64,000 nt of DNA from Pseudosulfitobacter pseudonitzschiae (GTDB lineage Bacteria > Pseudomonadota > Alphaproteobacteria > Rhodobacterales > Rhodobacteraceae): positions 1,426,001 to 1,490,000 of the forward strand of contig NZ_CP022415.1 in the NCBI RefSeq assembly GCF_002222635.1, read 5' to 3'. The translations under genes and the position numbers were made by a program. Shown piece after piece: positions 8,224 through 17,417 of this stretch (positions are counted from its first letter, which is position 1; each line of letters begins with the position of its first letter). The notes beneath the pieces were generated by a model, which saw nothing but the letters and a program-made list of their open reading frames with translations, ran no database searches and was not told the origin of the DNA.

Positions 8224-9273
8224 ATGACCGAGCCGAAGAACGGGATCACCTATGCCGAAGCCGGCGTGGACATCGACGCAGGCAATGCGCTTGTCGAACG
8301 GATCAAACCCGCCGCCAAAAGCACGCAACGTTCCGGCGTGATGTCGGGACTGGGCGGCTTTGGCGGCCTGTTCGACCTCAAGGCGGCGGGCTTCACCGAT
8401 CCGGTTCTGGTCGCGGCAACCGACGGTGTGGGCACCAAGTTGCGCATTGCCATCGACACCGGCAACGTGGACGGTGTGGGTATTGATCTGGTCGCCATGT
8501 GTGTCAACGATCTGGTCTGCCAAGGGGCCGAGCCTCTGTTTTTCCTTGATTATTTTGCCACGGGCAAGCTGGAGCTGGATCAGGCTGCGCGCATCATCGA
8601 AGGCATCGCCGCTGGTTGCAAGGATTCGGGCTGTGCGCTGATCGGCGGCGAGACCGCAGAAATGCCGGGCATGTATCCGGCGGGTGATTTCGACCTTGCC
8701 GGTTTCTCGGTAGGGGCGATGGAACGGGGCCACGAACTGCCCGCAGGCATCGCCGAGGGGCAGGTGCTGCTGGGCCTTACGTCGGCGGGTGTACATTCCA
8801 ACGGCTTTTCGCTGGTGCGCAAGATTGTCGAACTGTCCGGTCTCGGCTGGGACGATGCCTGCCCGTGGGACGAGGGCACGCTGGGCGCTGCGCTGCTGAT
8901 GCCCACGCGGCTATATGTTACATCGGTGCTTGAGGCGATCCGCGCGGGCGGTGTGCGCGGTCTGGCGCATATCACCGGCGGTGGTCTGACCGAAAACCTG
9001 CCGCGCGTTCTGCCCGAGGGGCTGGGTTGCGAAGTGAACCTTGACGCATGGGCACTGCCTCCAGTGTTTCGCTGGCTTGTCGACAATGGCGGCATGGAGC
9101 AGGCCGAACTGCTGAAAACCTTTAACGCGGGCATCGGCATGGTCGTTGTGGTAGATGCAGATGCGGTCGAAACGCTGGTGCCGCTGCTTGAGGCTGCTGG
9201 CGAAACCGTCTTTACGCTGGGCCATGTGGTGGCAGGTAAAGGCGAAGTGACATACTCTGGATCGCTGGTGTGA
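8224..9273 (+). CDS. purM: Phosphoribosylformylglycinamidine cyclo-ligase (AIR synthetase)
   Basis: PurM uses ATP to close FGAM into aminoimidazole ribonucleotide, step five of purine synthesis. The 349-residue length is standard. Hallmarks are [12 protein letters not shown], the [15 protein letters not shown] segment, [13 protein letters not shown] and [13 protein letters not shown]. The ATG at 8224 is chosen because the family begins with [13 protein letters not shown] close to the start; the upstream frame from 8119 overlaps the tRNA leader region. It is coupled to purN by a GTGA overlap. Confidence 0.96.
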   Translation: MTEPKNGITYAEAGVDIDAGNALVERIKPAAKSTQRSGVMSGLGGFGGLFDLKAAGFTDPVLVAATDGVGTKLRIAIDTGNVDGVGIDLVAMCVNDLVCQGAEPLFFLDYFATGKLELDQAARIIEGIAAGCKDSGCALIGGETAEMPGMYPAGDFDLAGFSVGAMERGHELPAGIAEGQVLLGLTSAGVHSNGFSLVRKIVELSGLGWDDACPWDEGTLGAALLMPTRLYVTSVLEAIRAGGVRGLAHITGGGLTENLPRVLPEGLGCEVNLDAWALPPVFRWLVDNGGMEQAELLKTFNAGIGMVVVVDADAVETLVPLLEAAGETVFTLGHVVAGKGEVTYSGSLV

Positions 9274-9860
9274 CGCAGCGCGTCGCGATTTTTGTCTCGG
9301 GTGGCGGATCGAACATGCGCGCACTGGTCGAGGACATGACCGGCGACCACCCCGCACGCCCCGTGGTTGTGGTGTCGAACAATGAAAATGCCGGCGGCAT
9401 CGCTTGGGCCAGCGCACAGGGGATCGCCACCGAAGTTGTGGATCACCGCCCCTACGGCGAAGACCGTGCAGCCTTTGAGGGCGCATTGGATGCCGCACTG
9501 GCCAAACACACACCCGACATCATCTGTCTGGCAGGTTTTATGCGTGTTCTGACAGCCGGTTTCGTCAGCCCGTGGCAGGGCAGGATGCTGAACATCCACC
9601 CCTCGTTGCTGCCCAAGTATCGCGGTCTGCGCACCCACCGCCGCGCGATCGAGGCAGGTGATACCACGCATGGCTGCACGGTGCATCTGGTCACGCCGGA
9701 ACTGGACGACGGCCCCGTTCTGGGTCAGGCGACCGTGCCGATCCTGACCGGTGACACGCCCGATGCGCTGGCAGCGCGGGTGCTGGAACAGGAACACCGT
9801 CTCTATCCCGCGGTGTTGCGCCGGTTTGCATCCGGTGACACCGCGCGGCTCGATCTTTGA
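9270..9860 (+). CDS. purN: Phosphoribosylglycinamide formyltransferase
   Basis: PurN transfers the formyl group of 10-formyl-THF to GAR in purine synthesis. The protein has 196 residues. The active-site segment [13 protein letters not shown] supplies Asn108 and His110, and Asp146 lies in ELDDGPV; these line up with N106, H108 and D144 of the E. coli enzyme. Translation starts at GTG 9270, overlapping the purM stop (GTGA), so the two are translationally coupled. Confidence 0.95.
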   Translation: MTQRVAIFVSGGGSNMRALVEDMTGDHPARPVVVVSNNENAGGIAWASAQGIATEVVDHRPYGEDRAAFEGALDAALAKHTPDIICLAGFMRVLTAGFVSPWQGRMLNIHPSLLPKYRGLRTHRRAIEAGDTTHGCTVHLVTPELDDGPVLGQATVPILTGDTPDALAARVLEQEHRLYPAVLRRFASGDTARLDL

Positions 9861-9937
9861 CTTCTCTGGTCTTGCCCTGGCCTTTGGTGTAGTCAATCAA
9901 AACCCGCGCAGTCCGGACATAAGGTTAAGACCCAACG

Positions 9938-11098
9938 ATGAGAACACTGACGACGACCGAAGAGCTTGCTGCCTATTGTGAAGAGGCCGCAAAACATCCT
10001 TATGTGACTGTCGATACCGAATTCCTGCGAGAACGCACCTATTATTCGAAACTGTGTCTGGTTCAACTGGCGATGCCCGGTACCGATGACGAGGGCGCGG
10101 TCCTGCTGGACCCGCTGGTCGAAGGCCTGTCGCTTGAACCGCTCTACGCGCTGTTTCGTGACACCTCGGTCGTCAAGGTTTTTCACGCCGCCCGTCAGGA
10201 TCTCGAGATTTTCTTTGTCGATGCAGGCGTGTTTCCGACGCCGCTGTTCGACACACAAGTCGCCGCAATGGTCTGTGGTTTTGGCGAACAGGTGGGCTAT
10301 GAAACCCTCGTACGCAAGATTGCAAAAGCACCGCTGGACAAAACCTCACGGTTCACCGACTGGTCGCGCCGCCCGCTGACTGACGCACAGAAAACCTATG
10401 CGCTGGCCGACGTGACGCACCTGCGCCAGATCTACGAATTCCTCGCTGCGCGTCTGGAAGAAACCGGACGCAGCGCATGGGTCGAGGAAGAGCTGAAAAT
10501 TCTGCTGTCACCCGAAACCTATACGGTCGCACCCGATCAGGCGTGGAAGCGGGTAAAAACCCGCACCAACAGTGCGCGGTTCCTTGGCATCGTGCGTGAA
10601 CTGGCCGCCTTCCGCGAAATCTATGCCCAAGAGCGCAACATCCCGCGCAACCGCGTCTATAAAGACGACGCGCTGGTTGAACTGGCCAGCAACAAACCGC
10701 AAAATCTCGAGGAACTGAACCGCGCCCGCCTGCTGCTGCGCGAAGCGCGGCGGGGCGAGATTGCAGATGGTATCCTTGAGGCTGTCAAACGCGGCGTGGA
10801 CACCGATGCGTCCAAACTGCCGAAACCGGATAACAGCCGCGAAAAGCTACAAGTGAACCCGGCGTTGGCTGATCTTCTGCGTGTCTTGCTGAAGGCGAAA
10901 ACCGAAAGCGCGGGTGTCGCGGCCAAGCTGATCGCACCGGCCGCCGATCTGGATGCCATTGCCGCAGGTCTGCGCGACGTGCAGGCACTGTCCGGTTGGC
11001 GCAAAGAGGTCTTTGGCAAGGACGCCCTGCGTCTGTGCGACGGCAAAATTGCCCTTGCGGCCAAAGGTCAGACGGTACGCGTTGTCGAACTGGACTGA
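9938..11098 (+). CDS. rnd: Ribonuclease D
   Basis: A 386-residue 3'-5' exoribonuclease that matures tRNA 3' ends. The DEDD nuclease domain covers residues 1-170, with D26-T-E28 (VDTEFLRERTYY), VFHAARQDLE and the late TYALADVTHL segment. An HRDC domain follows (about 210-290, ending ALVELA). The enzyme acts in the cytoplasm and needs two divalent metals. It follows purN by 77 bases and probably has its own start of transcription. A Rhodobacterales repeat lies about 30 bases after its stop. Confidence 0.95.
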   Translation: MRTLTTTEELAAYCEEAAKHPYVTVDTEFLRERTYYSKLCLVQLAMPGTDDEGAVLLDPLVEGLSLEPLYALFRDTSVVKVFHAARQDLEIFFVDAGVFPTPLFDTQVAAMVCGFGEQVGYETLVRKIAKAPLDKTSRFTDWSRRPLTDAQKTYALADVTHLRQIYEFLAARLEETGRSAWVEEELKILLSPETYTVAPDQAWKRVKTRTNSARFLGIVRELAAFREIYAQERNIPRNRVYKDDALVELASNKPQNLEELNRARLLLREARRGEIADGILEAVKRGVDTDASKLPKPDNSREKLQVNPALADLLRVLLKAKTESAGVAAKLIAPAADLDAIAAGLRDVQALSGWRKEVFGKDALRLCDGKIALAAKGQTVRVVELD

Positions 11099-11128
11099 TG
11101 CCGCGCGGGCGCAGGCTGGTCAACTCTG

Positions 11129-11184
11129 TTTCTTTGGCTTGAAAATATCCCGGGGGAGCCCGAAGGGCGGGGGCAGAGCCCCCG
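11129..11184 (+). repeat. Rhodobacterales intergenic repeat, copy A
   Basis: TTTCTTTGGCTTGAAAATATCCCGGGGG is followed by a GGGGGCAGAGCCCCC hairpin (given here in parts: TTTCTTTGGCTTGAAA, then ATATCCCGGGGG). It reads in the direction of rnd and lies shortly after its stop. A second copy in inverted orientation is at 12253-12298. Confidence 0.75.
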
Positions 11185-11196
11185 TTACACCGACAC

Positions 11197-11718
11197 CTAG
11201 CGTTGTGACGTCCGCGCGTTGCGCGCACCCACTACGCGAATGGTTTTGACTCCGCGCAACTGTTGGTCGGTCACCGCATGGGCTGCCGTCACGGTGCGCG
11301 TTAACTCGGACCCGCCAGCGCGGGCTTTTTCGGGCAGACGCCCTTCCAGCCGGTAGGACAACACGCCATCCACGGCTTCGTCGTCTTCGTTTTCGGGCGT
11401 CAGCTTTACCTCGTACAGGCCCTGAACCGGTGCCACACCAGAGGCACGAATGATTGCCCCCCCAGGTACCCGTTCAATCACCAGATCGGACACGGTGTCG
11501 ATGGGTTCGCCCTTATAAACCACACGTTCGGCACGGTTGCGCTGGAACAGCCCCACGCCACCGGTTGGAATCAGCGGGTTGGTGCTGGCCTCGGGCGCGA
11601 CCGCCTCGGATCGCGAGTTGCCAAACCAGTTGAACGGATTGACGCGGCTGTCGCGCACAATGGCACAGCCTCCAAGGGCCATGGATGAGATCAGAAGGGC
11701 GGAAAGTGTAAGACGCAT
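11197..11718 (-). CDS. Predicted lipoprotein of unknown function
   Basis: A 173-residue exported protein. The signal peptide LTLSALLISSMALGGC ends in a lipobox (LGGC), so the mature protein should be acylated at Cys17. Residues 40-65 contain an LIPTGGVGLFQRN stretch. The rest alternates strand-forming segments such as LVIERVPGGAIIRASG and LYEVKLTPENEDDEA and looks like a beta-rich domain. I know no function. It lies alone between two inverted repeat copies, with sufE divergent to it, and is probably an outer-membrane or periplasmic lipoprotein. Confidence 0.75.
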   Translation of the reverse strand: MRLTLSALLISSMALGGCAIVRDSRVNPFNWFGNSRSEAVAPEASTNPLIPTGGVGLFQRNRAERVVYKGEPIDTVSDLVIERVPGGAIIRASGVAPVQGLYEVKLTPENEDDEAVDGVLSYRLEGRLPEKARAGGSELTRTVTAAHAVTDQQLRGVKTIRVVGARNARTSQR

Positions 11719-11844
11719 ATCAGTTTGCCTGTTGTTTGGCTTGTGTTAGCCCATCGGGGCTGCGTTGAAAAGCATCATGCGCGGGGGGTGGACCTTTGGC
11801 CAGAGGCGTCTTACCTCCCTGAGGCAACCAGAGAGGTGTTTTTC

Positions 11845-12252
11845 ATGGCTCAAGCCGCCTTTGAAGAAATTGTAGAAGATTTCGAGTTTCTCGAGGATTG
11901 GGAAGATCGCTATCGCTATGTCATCGAACAAGGCAAGGCGATGGACCCGCTGGACGACGCGCTGAAGGTGCCAGCCACCAAGGTGGACGGCTGTGCCAGT
12001 CAGGTCTGGCTGCACCCGCAGATCGACGACGGTGTGTTCCGTTTTGACGGTGAAAGCGACGCGATGATCGTGCGCGGTCTGATCGCGGTGCTGCGCAAGC
12101 TGTACAATGACATGCCCGTCAGCGCGGTTCTGGGCGTTGACGCGCGCGCCGAATTGGAGCGTTTGGGGCTGAACGATCATTTGTCCGCGCAGCGCTCGAA
12201 CGGGTTGCGTGCGATGATCGAACGGATTCGCGCGGTCGCCGCTGCGGCTTAG
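11845..12252 (+). CDS. sufE: SufE-family Fe-S assembly sulfur acceptor
   Basis: A 135-residue protein that takes persulfide sulfur from a SufS-type cysteine desulfurase and passes it to the SufBCD scaffold. The acceptor Cys50 lies in KVDGCASQVW, matching Cys51 of E. coli SufE. The ATG at 11845 follows GAGAGGTG and gives the normal family length; the upstream frame to 11725 has no family support. No suf or isc genes are next to it here. Confidence 0.92.
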   Translation: MAQAAFEEIVEDFEFLEDWEDRYRYVIEQGKAMDPLDDALKVPATKVDGCASQVWLHPQIDDGVFRFDGESDAMIVRGLIAVLRKLYNDMPVSAVLGVDARAELERLGLNDHLSAQRSNGLRAMIERIRAVAAAA

Positions 12253-12298
12253 GCGGGGGCCAGCCCCCGGACCCCCGGGATATTTCGGGCCAAAAGAA
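12253..12298 (-). repeat. Rhodobacterales intergenic repeat, copy B
   Basis: On the minus strand TTTCTTTTGGCCCGAAATATCC runs into CCGGGGGTCCGGGGGCTGGCCCCC (quoted in two parts of one element). It begins directly after the stop codon of the DUF1638 gene and contains a GGGGGC/GCCCCC hairpin. It is a copy of the element at 11129-11184 in opposite orientation. Both follow a stop codon, so a role in transcript ends is plausible. Confidence 0.75.
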
Positions 12299-12300
12299 AT

Positions 12301-12963
12301 TCAGAGTTTTGCCAAATGTGTGGCGAGGTCTCCGTAGCCTGTAAAACGACGCTCGAATGCAAGACCAAGGCGATCGGCGGCGGCGCGCGCTTTTTCGGTC
12401 AGGGCCGGATCGTCGGTTTGTGCCTGATAGACCAGTTTTTCATAATTGGCGAAATACATATCGCGCAGTTGTGGATGGCGGTCGAGCCCCATCGGTTTGA
12501 TTATGAAGGCCTCGAACTGGCGAACCAGAAAGTCGGTCAGATAGAAGGTTGTGATTTCACTTTCACTGTGTCGCGCAAAGCGTTCGTTTCCTTCGAAAAA
12601 ACTGTAGCAGTGTGGACCTTTGACCATCTCGACGCCCATCTCGGCGCAGGCGGCCTGAAGCTGGCCGCCGGTGCCGCAGTCGGCGTAGACCACAAAGATG
12701 CTGTCGTAATTCTGGCGATGCTTGGCGACGCTTTCGCGCACGGCTGCGGTGATCTTGTCAGGGTAAAGATGGTATTTGGCGGGTAGGCACGTCAGGTCCA
12801 GATGGGTCCAGCCGTTGGCGTCTTTCAGGTCCAGAATTTCGCGCGCCAGCGCACCGCAGGCGATCAACAGGATGGATCCCGCGCCTTTGGCCCGCAGACC
12901 GGATTCGGTCAACTGGTCGAGGTCCGGCAGGGGTCGGGCGCGTTCTGTCACAATTCTAACCAA
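12301..12963 (-). CDS. DUF1638 protein, probably linked to corrinoid methyltransfer
   Basis: A protein of 216-220 residues matching the DUF1638 family as I know it. Conserved cysteines lie in LIACGALAREI, YADCGTGGQL and KGPHCYSFF and look like metal or cofactor ligands. Start codons are unusual: TTG at 12963 or GTG at 12951, with no strong ribosome site for either. DUF1638 genes are often found near corrinoid proteins and methyltransferases. Here a corrinoid protein and a homocysteine methyltransferase lie within 5 kb, so a part in B12-dependent methyl transfer is likely. The reaction itself is not known to me. Confidence 0.82.
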   Translation of the reverse strand: MVRIVTERARPLPDLDQLTESGLRAKGAGSILLIACGALAREILDLKDANGWTHLDLTCLPAKYHLYPDKITAAVRESVAKHRQNYDSIFVVYADCGTGGQLQAACAEMGVEMVKGPHCYSFFEGNERFARHSESEITTFYLTDFLVRQFEAFIIKPMGLDRHPQLRDMYFANYEKLVYQAQTDDPALTEKARAAADRLGLAFERRFTGYGDLATHLAKL

Positions 12964-13057
12964 TGCGTGTGGGCCATGTCGGTGTCATTGCACTGTGGCA
13001 CAGATGCCTCTTATCTGCATGGGACAGATACGACATTTCACACAAGGATGGGACGAA

Positions 13058-13549
13058 ATGACTATTTACACACAAAAAGCGGGAGTGAACACGGCAACGC
13101 TGGGGCTGATGTTCATTTCGGGATGTTTCGCCACGATGGCCTTTGACCTGTGGGGGCAGGTGGTCAGCCCCGGATTGGGCTTTGCCAACCTGTCGCCGCA
13201 CGGACTGGCCAAAAGCCTGTTTGGTGCACTGGGACTGCCCAATGGCGATTTTGCGGGTTATTTCATGCATTTCTATCTGGTCGGATTGATTGGCTATCCG
13301 GTGGGGTGGTTGTTTGTGTTCAAACCCCTGTGGGACCGTGTGATTGGTACCGATGTGCATTGGCTTGTACCTGCAACGCTCTATGGCTTTGGTCTGTGGG
13401 TCTTTGCCATTGGTGGAATCACCGCGATTGCGGGGTTGCCGTTTTTCCTGAACTTCACGGGCATCACATGGGTCGCGCTGGTGGGGCATGTTCTGTATGG
13501 CATCGTCATGGTGGCCGTGATGGTCTGGCTCAGTCGCTCAAAGGTTTAA
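13058..13549 (+). CDS. Conserved four-helix inner-membrane protein
   Basis: A 163-residue protein with four predicted membrane helices (about 11-31, 62-85, 100-125 and 135-158). The ATG at 13058 follows AAGGATGG and is preferred to the long upstream frame. Polar segments include FKPLWDRVIG after the second helix. I do not recognise the family. Its 3' end overlaps the convergent ybjQ-like gene by 20 bases. Confidence 0.7.
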   Translation: MTIYTQKAGVNTATLGLMFISGCFATMAFDLWGQVVSPGLGFANLSPHGLAKSLFGALGLPNGDFAGYFMHFYLVGLIGYPVGWLFVFKPLWDRVIGTDVHWLVPATLYGFGLWVFAIGGITAIAGLPFFLNFTGITWVALVGHVLYGIVMVAVMVWLSRSKV

Positions 13550-13856
13550 GCCGCACCGCCGTGCCATAGGCGAGGATTTCGGATGCGCCGCGCGTGATGG
13601 TCGACGTCTGGATTCGCACCGCCACAACGGCGTCCGCCCCTTGGGCGCGGGCGTCTTCGATCATCCGGTCCAGTGCTTGTTCACGTGCCCCGGCCAGCAG
13701 CGACGAATACCCTGTCAACTCGCCCCCCACCAATTGTTTGAGCGCGGCAACAATATCGGTGCCCACATGTTTGGCCCGCACCGTGGCACCGCGTACGATG
13801 CCCAATGTCTCGGCGATCTGGTGCTGGGCGATGTTTTCCGAGGTCGAGATCAACAT
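13530..13856 (-). CDS. YbjQ/UPF0145 family protein
   Basis: A 108-residue protein of the YbjQ (DUF74, 'heavy-metal-binding') family, which assembles as a pentamer with ring-like structure. Typical segments are TLGIVRGATVRAKHV, AREQALDRMIEDARAQGADAVVAVR and EILAYGTAVRLK. The ATG at 13856 gives the usual length (E. coli YbjQ has 107) and sits two bases from the stop of the preceding membrane-protein gene. An alternative ATG at 13877 would overlap it by 20 bases. The biochemical role is unknown. Confidence 0.85.
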   Translation of the reverse strand: MLISTSENIAQHQIAETLGIVRGATVRAKHVGTDIVAALKQLVGGELTGYSSLLAGAREQALDRMIEDARAQGADAVVAVRIQTSTITRGASEILAYGTAVRLKPLSD

Positions 13857-13857
13857 A

Positions 13858-14079
13858 TCAGTGGTCCATTCCGTCATAATGGTCTTCGGTCTTGTTGCCG
13901 ACGCGTTCGCGGATAAGGCGGACCAGCACATAGGCCAGCAGGGCAACGGGAATCAGCGCAAGCGCCACAGAGGGCACGGTGACCGTCGCCAGCAGCAGAA
14001 CGGACAGCCAGATGGTCGCAGCGGCGGCGGCGATCACGCAAACGATGATCAGGACAATACGGTCAAGTGGCATGGTCAC
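13858..14079 (-). CDS. Small two-helix membrane protein upstream of ybjQ
   Basis: A 73-residue protein with two hydrophobic helices (about 8-28 and 33-54) and a charged C-terminal tail (LIRERVGNKTEDHYDGMDH). It ends where the YbjQ-like gene begins, so the two are coupled. The tail is presumably cytoplasmic and may contact the YbjQ ring. I know no family function. Confidence 0.65.
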   Translation of the reverse strand: MTMPLDRIVLIIVCVIAAAAATIWLSVLLLATVTVPSVALALIPVALLAYVLVRLIRERVGNKTEDHYDGMDH

Positions 14080-14111
14080 TCCTCTTTGATCCTAATCTGG
14101 GGTGTCGGCAC

Positions 14112-14144
14112 GCAAAATAAAAGCCCCGCCGGTAAGGGCGGGGC
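14112..14144 (-). terminator. Rho-independent terminator after the corrinoid protein gene
   Basis: Minus-strand AGCCCCGCC pairs with GGCGGGGCT around CTTACC. A TTTTATTTT run follows. It lies 26 bases after the stop of the corrinoid protein gene. Confidence 0.85.
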
Positions 14145-14169
14145 TGGGATGCAGGTCAAGATACCGACC

Positions 14170-14862
<693 letters not shown>

Positions 14863-15037
14863 GGGGGATCCTTTATTTCCAGTCCGCGGCCCGCCGCAAT
14901 TTTACTTCTTTTGACAGAAAGCCAATGGGGGACTGGCAAAATTACGACATGCGCGGCGCGATGTGCGACTTAGCGGTTGTGAAATCACCGAAAGTGGCGG
15001 GCAGGGCGGCGGATCGGAGCTTTTGCACTGGCACAAT

Positions 15038-15058
15038 GTTCTTCAAATGTTCTATAAT
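15038..15058 (+). promoter_or_regulatory. LexA-type box overlapping a -10 element
   Basis: GTTCTTCAAATGTTC at 15038-15052 fits GTTC-N7-GTTC, the LexA recognition pattern known in Rhodobacter. It abuts TATAAT at 15053-15058, seven bases from the ATG of the radical SAM gene. The transcript could therefore start at or very near the ATG and be leaderless. The -35 region is poor (TGGCAC). Confidence 0.6.
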
Positions 15059-15064
15059 GAAGCC

Positions 15065-16141
15065 ATGTCACATCACACCTATGCCATGCGGGCCATCGGG
15101 CGCGGGTCGTCCAGCAACGATGTCAGCCGCTTTGACCGTCTCAGCCGGACCGAAGAAGACGATGGTTGGGACGCGGGCGAACCGCTTGCGCCCCTGCGCA
15201 CCGAAGTCAGCCTTGAGGTGCCGCGACGCATCATCACGTACAACAAATCTCCCGATCTGCCCTTTGACCGGTCGATTAACGCCTATCGCGGCTGCGAACA
15301 TGGCTGTGTCTATTGTTTTGCACGCCCCAGCCATGCTTATCTGGGGTTGTCACCGGGGCTGGACTTTGAAACGCGGCTGGTGGCGCGGCCCGATGCGTCG
15401 CAGGTGTTGCAGCGCGAACTGGCAGCAAAACGGTACAGGGTTGCGCCGATTGCAATGGGGACGAACACCGATCCTTACCAGCCGATCGAAAAAGATCACG
15501 GCATCACGCGGGCCTGTTTGCAGGTGCTGTCGGATACGGGCCATCCTGTGGCCATCGTGACCAAAGGTACATTGATCGAACGCGATATCGACATTCTGTC
15601 GGATATGGCGCAACGCGGGCTGGCGCGTGTGGGCATTTCGGTAACCACGCTGGACGCTAAGCTGTCGCGCCTGATGGAGCCGCGGGTGCCCGCGCCAAAG
15701 CGGCGGATCGAGATTATCCGGCGGCTGGCGCAGGCGGGGATTCCGGTGCGGGTCATGGCCTCGCCGATGATCCCTGCGCTGACCGATCCCGAACTTGAGG
15801 CGATACTGACCGCTGGCAGGGACGCAGGTGCGCGCACGGCCAGCTGGATCATGTTGCGGCTGCCGCGTGAGGTGTCGCCGCTGGTACAGGAGTGGCTGGC
15901 GCAACATTATCCCGACCGCGCGGGGCGGATTATGGCGCGGCTGCGCGAAATGCACGGCGGGGCCGACTACGACGCACGCTGGGGCCAGCGGATGCGGGGC
16001 AGCGGCCCATATGCCGAAATGGTGGCGCAGCGATTCAATGTGGCGGTAAAGCGGTTGGGGCTGAAGACAGCAGGGTCGCCGATGCGCTGCGATCTGTTTC
16101 GGCCCCCGGTGTTGCCGGGGGCGCAGATGTCGTTGTTCTAG
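15065..16141 (+). CDS. PA0069-family radical SAM protein (SPL-like)
   Basis: A 358-residue radical SAM protein. The cluster motif CEHGCVYC near residue 80 has the C-x3-C-x2-C spacing. Flanking sequence (INAYRGCEHGCVYCFARPSH) and later GTNTDPYQPIEK and PMIPALTD are typical of the PA0069/Rv2578c group, distantly related to spore photoproduct lyase. The real substrate is not established. The ATG at 15065 is used because upstream frame lacks family similarity and a -10 box lies just before it. A LexA-type box overlaps that promoter, which points to DNA-damage control and perhaps nucleic-acid repair. Confidence 0.88.
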   Translation: MSHHTYAMRAIGRGSSSNDVSRFDRLSRTEEDDGWDAGEPLAPLRTEVSLEVPRRIITYNKSPDLPFDRSINAYRGCEHGCVYCFARPSHAYLGLSPGLDFETRLVARPDASQVLQRELAAKRYRVAPIAMGTNTDPYQPIEKDHGITRACLQVLSDTGHPVAIVTKGTLIERDIDILSDMAQRGLARVGISVTTLDAKLSRLMEPRVPAPKRRIEIIRRLAQAGIPVRVMASPMIPALTDPELEAILTAGRDAGARTASWIMLRLPREVSPLVQEWLAQHYPDRAGRIMARLREMHGGADYDARWGQRMRGSGPYAEMVAQRFNVAVKRLGLKTAGSPMRCDLFRPPVLPGAQMSLF

Positions 16142-16145
16142 TGGC

Positions 16146-17165
16146 TTATGTCCGGTTGCGGCGGTTGCGGCTGCGGCGCTGGGGCGCGTCGGACTGGTCG
16201 CCGGTGCCGTCGTTTTCGGACGAAAACGCACCCAGTTTGGCCACAATCTCTTCCAGCAGGGGGGCATCGCCCTTGGGCCGCGTGTCCAGCGCATCACGCA
16301 TTGCGCGGAGGTGCTCGGGCATAGTGCCACAACAGCCACCGATGATCCGTGCGCCGCAGTTGCGGGCCATCACAGCATAATCGGCCATCAGTTCGGGCGT
16401 GCCGTCATAGTGGATGTGGCCTTCGTGGTATTTGGGGATTCCTGCGTTGCCTTTGGCGATAATCGGGCGGGTTGGCCCTGCGGCGACAAAGCCCAGAATG
16501 GTGCGCAGCAAATCGGACGATCCGGTGCCGCAATTCGCGCCAAAAGCCATCGGCGCGTTTTCCAGATCCTGCACCAGTTCAACCATGCCTTCGCTGGTCA
16601 GGCCCATCATCGTGCGCCCTGCGGTGTCAAAGCTCATAGTGCCACACCAGTCGAGACCGGCCAGTGCAAAACCTTCGGCGGCGGCGCGATATTCTTCGGG
16701 GGCTGAAATGGTTTCCAGCCAGCCTACGTCGGCGCCGCCCGCCTTAAGACCATCCGCAGTTTCGTGGAACATCTCGACGGCGGCAGCATGGCTAAGGGTG
16801 CCCACGGGTTCCATGATTTCGCCTGTCGGGCCGACCGAGCCTGCCACGACAACGGGGCGGCCTGCAGTGTCAGCCACTTCGCGGGCGATCTCGGCTGAGA
16901 TACGCGACAGGGCGTGGGCGCGTTTGGCGGCACCGTGCAGCTTCAACCGCGAAGCGTTGGCACCAAACGAGTTGGTCAGAAAAATGTCAGAACCGGCATC
17001 AACCGCGCCGCGATACAGCTTGGTAATGCGGTCGGGGTGTTCCTCGTTCCACATTTCGGGCGCGTCACCGGACATCAGCCCCATGTTGAACAGGTTGGTG
17101 CCCGTGGCGCCATCGGCCAGCAGGGTATCGTGTGTTTCCAGCAGCTTGCTTAGCAAATTTGTCAT
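16146..17165 (-). CDS. bmt: Homocysteine S-methyltransferase (betaine-homocysteine/MetH N-domain type)
   Basis: A 339-residue zinc enzyme of the homocysteine methyltransferase family. The Zn ligands are the Cys of GANCGTGS and the Cys pair of IIGGCCGTMPEH. The N-terminus LLADGATGTNLFNMGLMSG is typical. The name bmt is commonly used in alphaproteobacteria, but the protein also matches the first domain of MetH. With a separate corrinoid protein nearby, it may accept the methyl group from methylcobalamin instead of betaine. The C-terminus ends in an Arg- and Asn-rich tail. It converges with the radical SAM gene, leaving a 4-base gap. Confidence 0.9.
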   Translation of the reverse strand: MTNLLSKLLETHDTLLADGATGTNLFNMGLMSGDAPEMWNEEHPDRITKLYRGAVDAGSDIFLTNSFGANASRLKLHGAAKRAHALSRISAEIAREVADTAGRPVVVAGSVGPTGEIMEPVGTLSHAAAVEMFHETADGLKAGGADVGWLETISAPEEYRAAAEGFALAGLDWCGTMSFDTAGRTMMGLTSEGMVELVQDLENAPMAFGANCGTGSSDLLRTILGFVAAGPTRPIIAKGNAGIPKYHEGHIHYDGTPELMADYAVMARNCGARIIGGCCGTMPEHLRAMRDALDTRPKGDAPLLEEIVAKLGAFSSENDGTGDQSDAPQRRSRNRRNRT

Positions 17166-17341
17166 CTTTCGGGCCTTCCTCGCGCGCGCGTGATCGCTCT
17201 ATTTGTCACGAAGTATGGCGCGAGGCTACCTCAAAATATTCATCAACACCATGAACCCGCGCCGCGAGGCGCGCGGAAGGCGATGGCCCCCTGACGGAAA
17301 GGATATGCCAACAGGAGTGCGCAAGACCTGAACGGCAGACA

Positions 17342-17373
17342 AGAAAACGGCGCGCAGCGGGGGCTGCGCGCCG
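17342..17373 (-). terminator. Rho-independent terminator after the ATPase zeta gene
   Basis: A perfect 11-base stem CGGCGCGCAGC/GCTGCGCGCCG with a four-base loop is followed on the minus strand by TTTTCTT. It lies 45 bases after the stop of the zeta subunit gene. Confidence 0.85.
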
Positions 17374-17417
17374 GGTATGTCGCACGGGTTTGATTAAAAC
17401 CCCATTATACTTAGCAA

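Noticed and set aside
17166-17341. Possible SAM riboswitch upstream of the homocysteine methyltransferase
   Set aside because: Only a small CGTGA/TCACG hairpin is seen. It does not fit the SAM-II or SAM/SAH patterns that I know.
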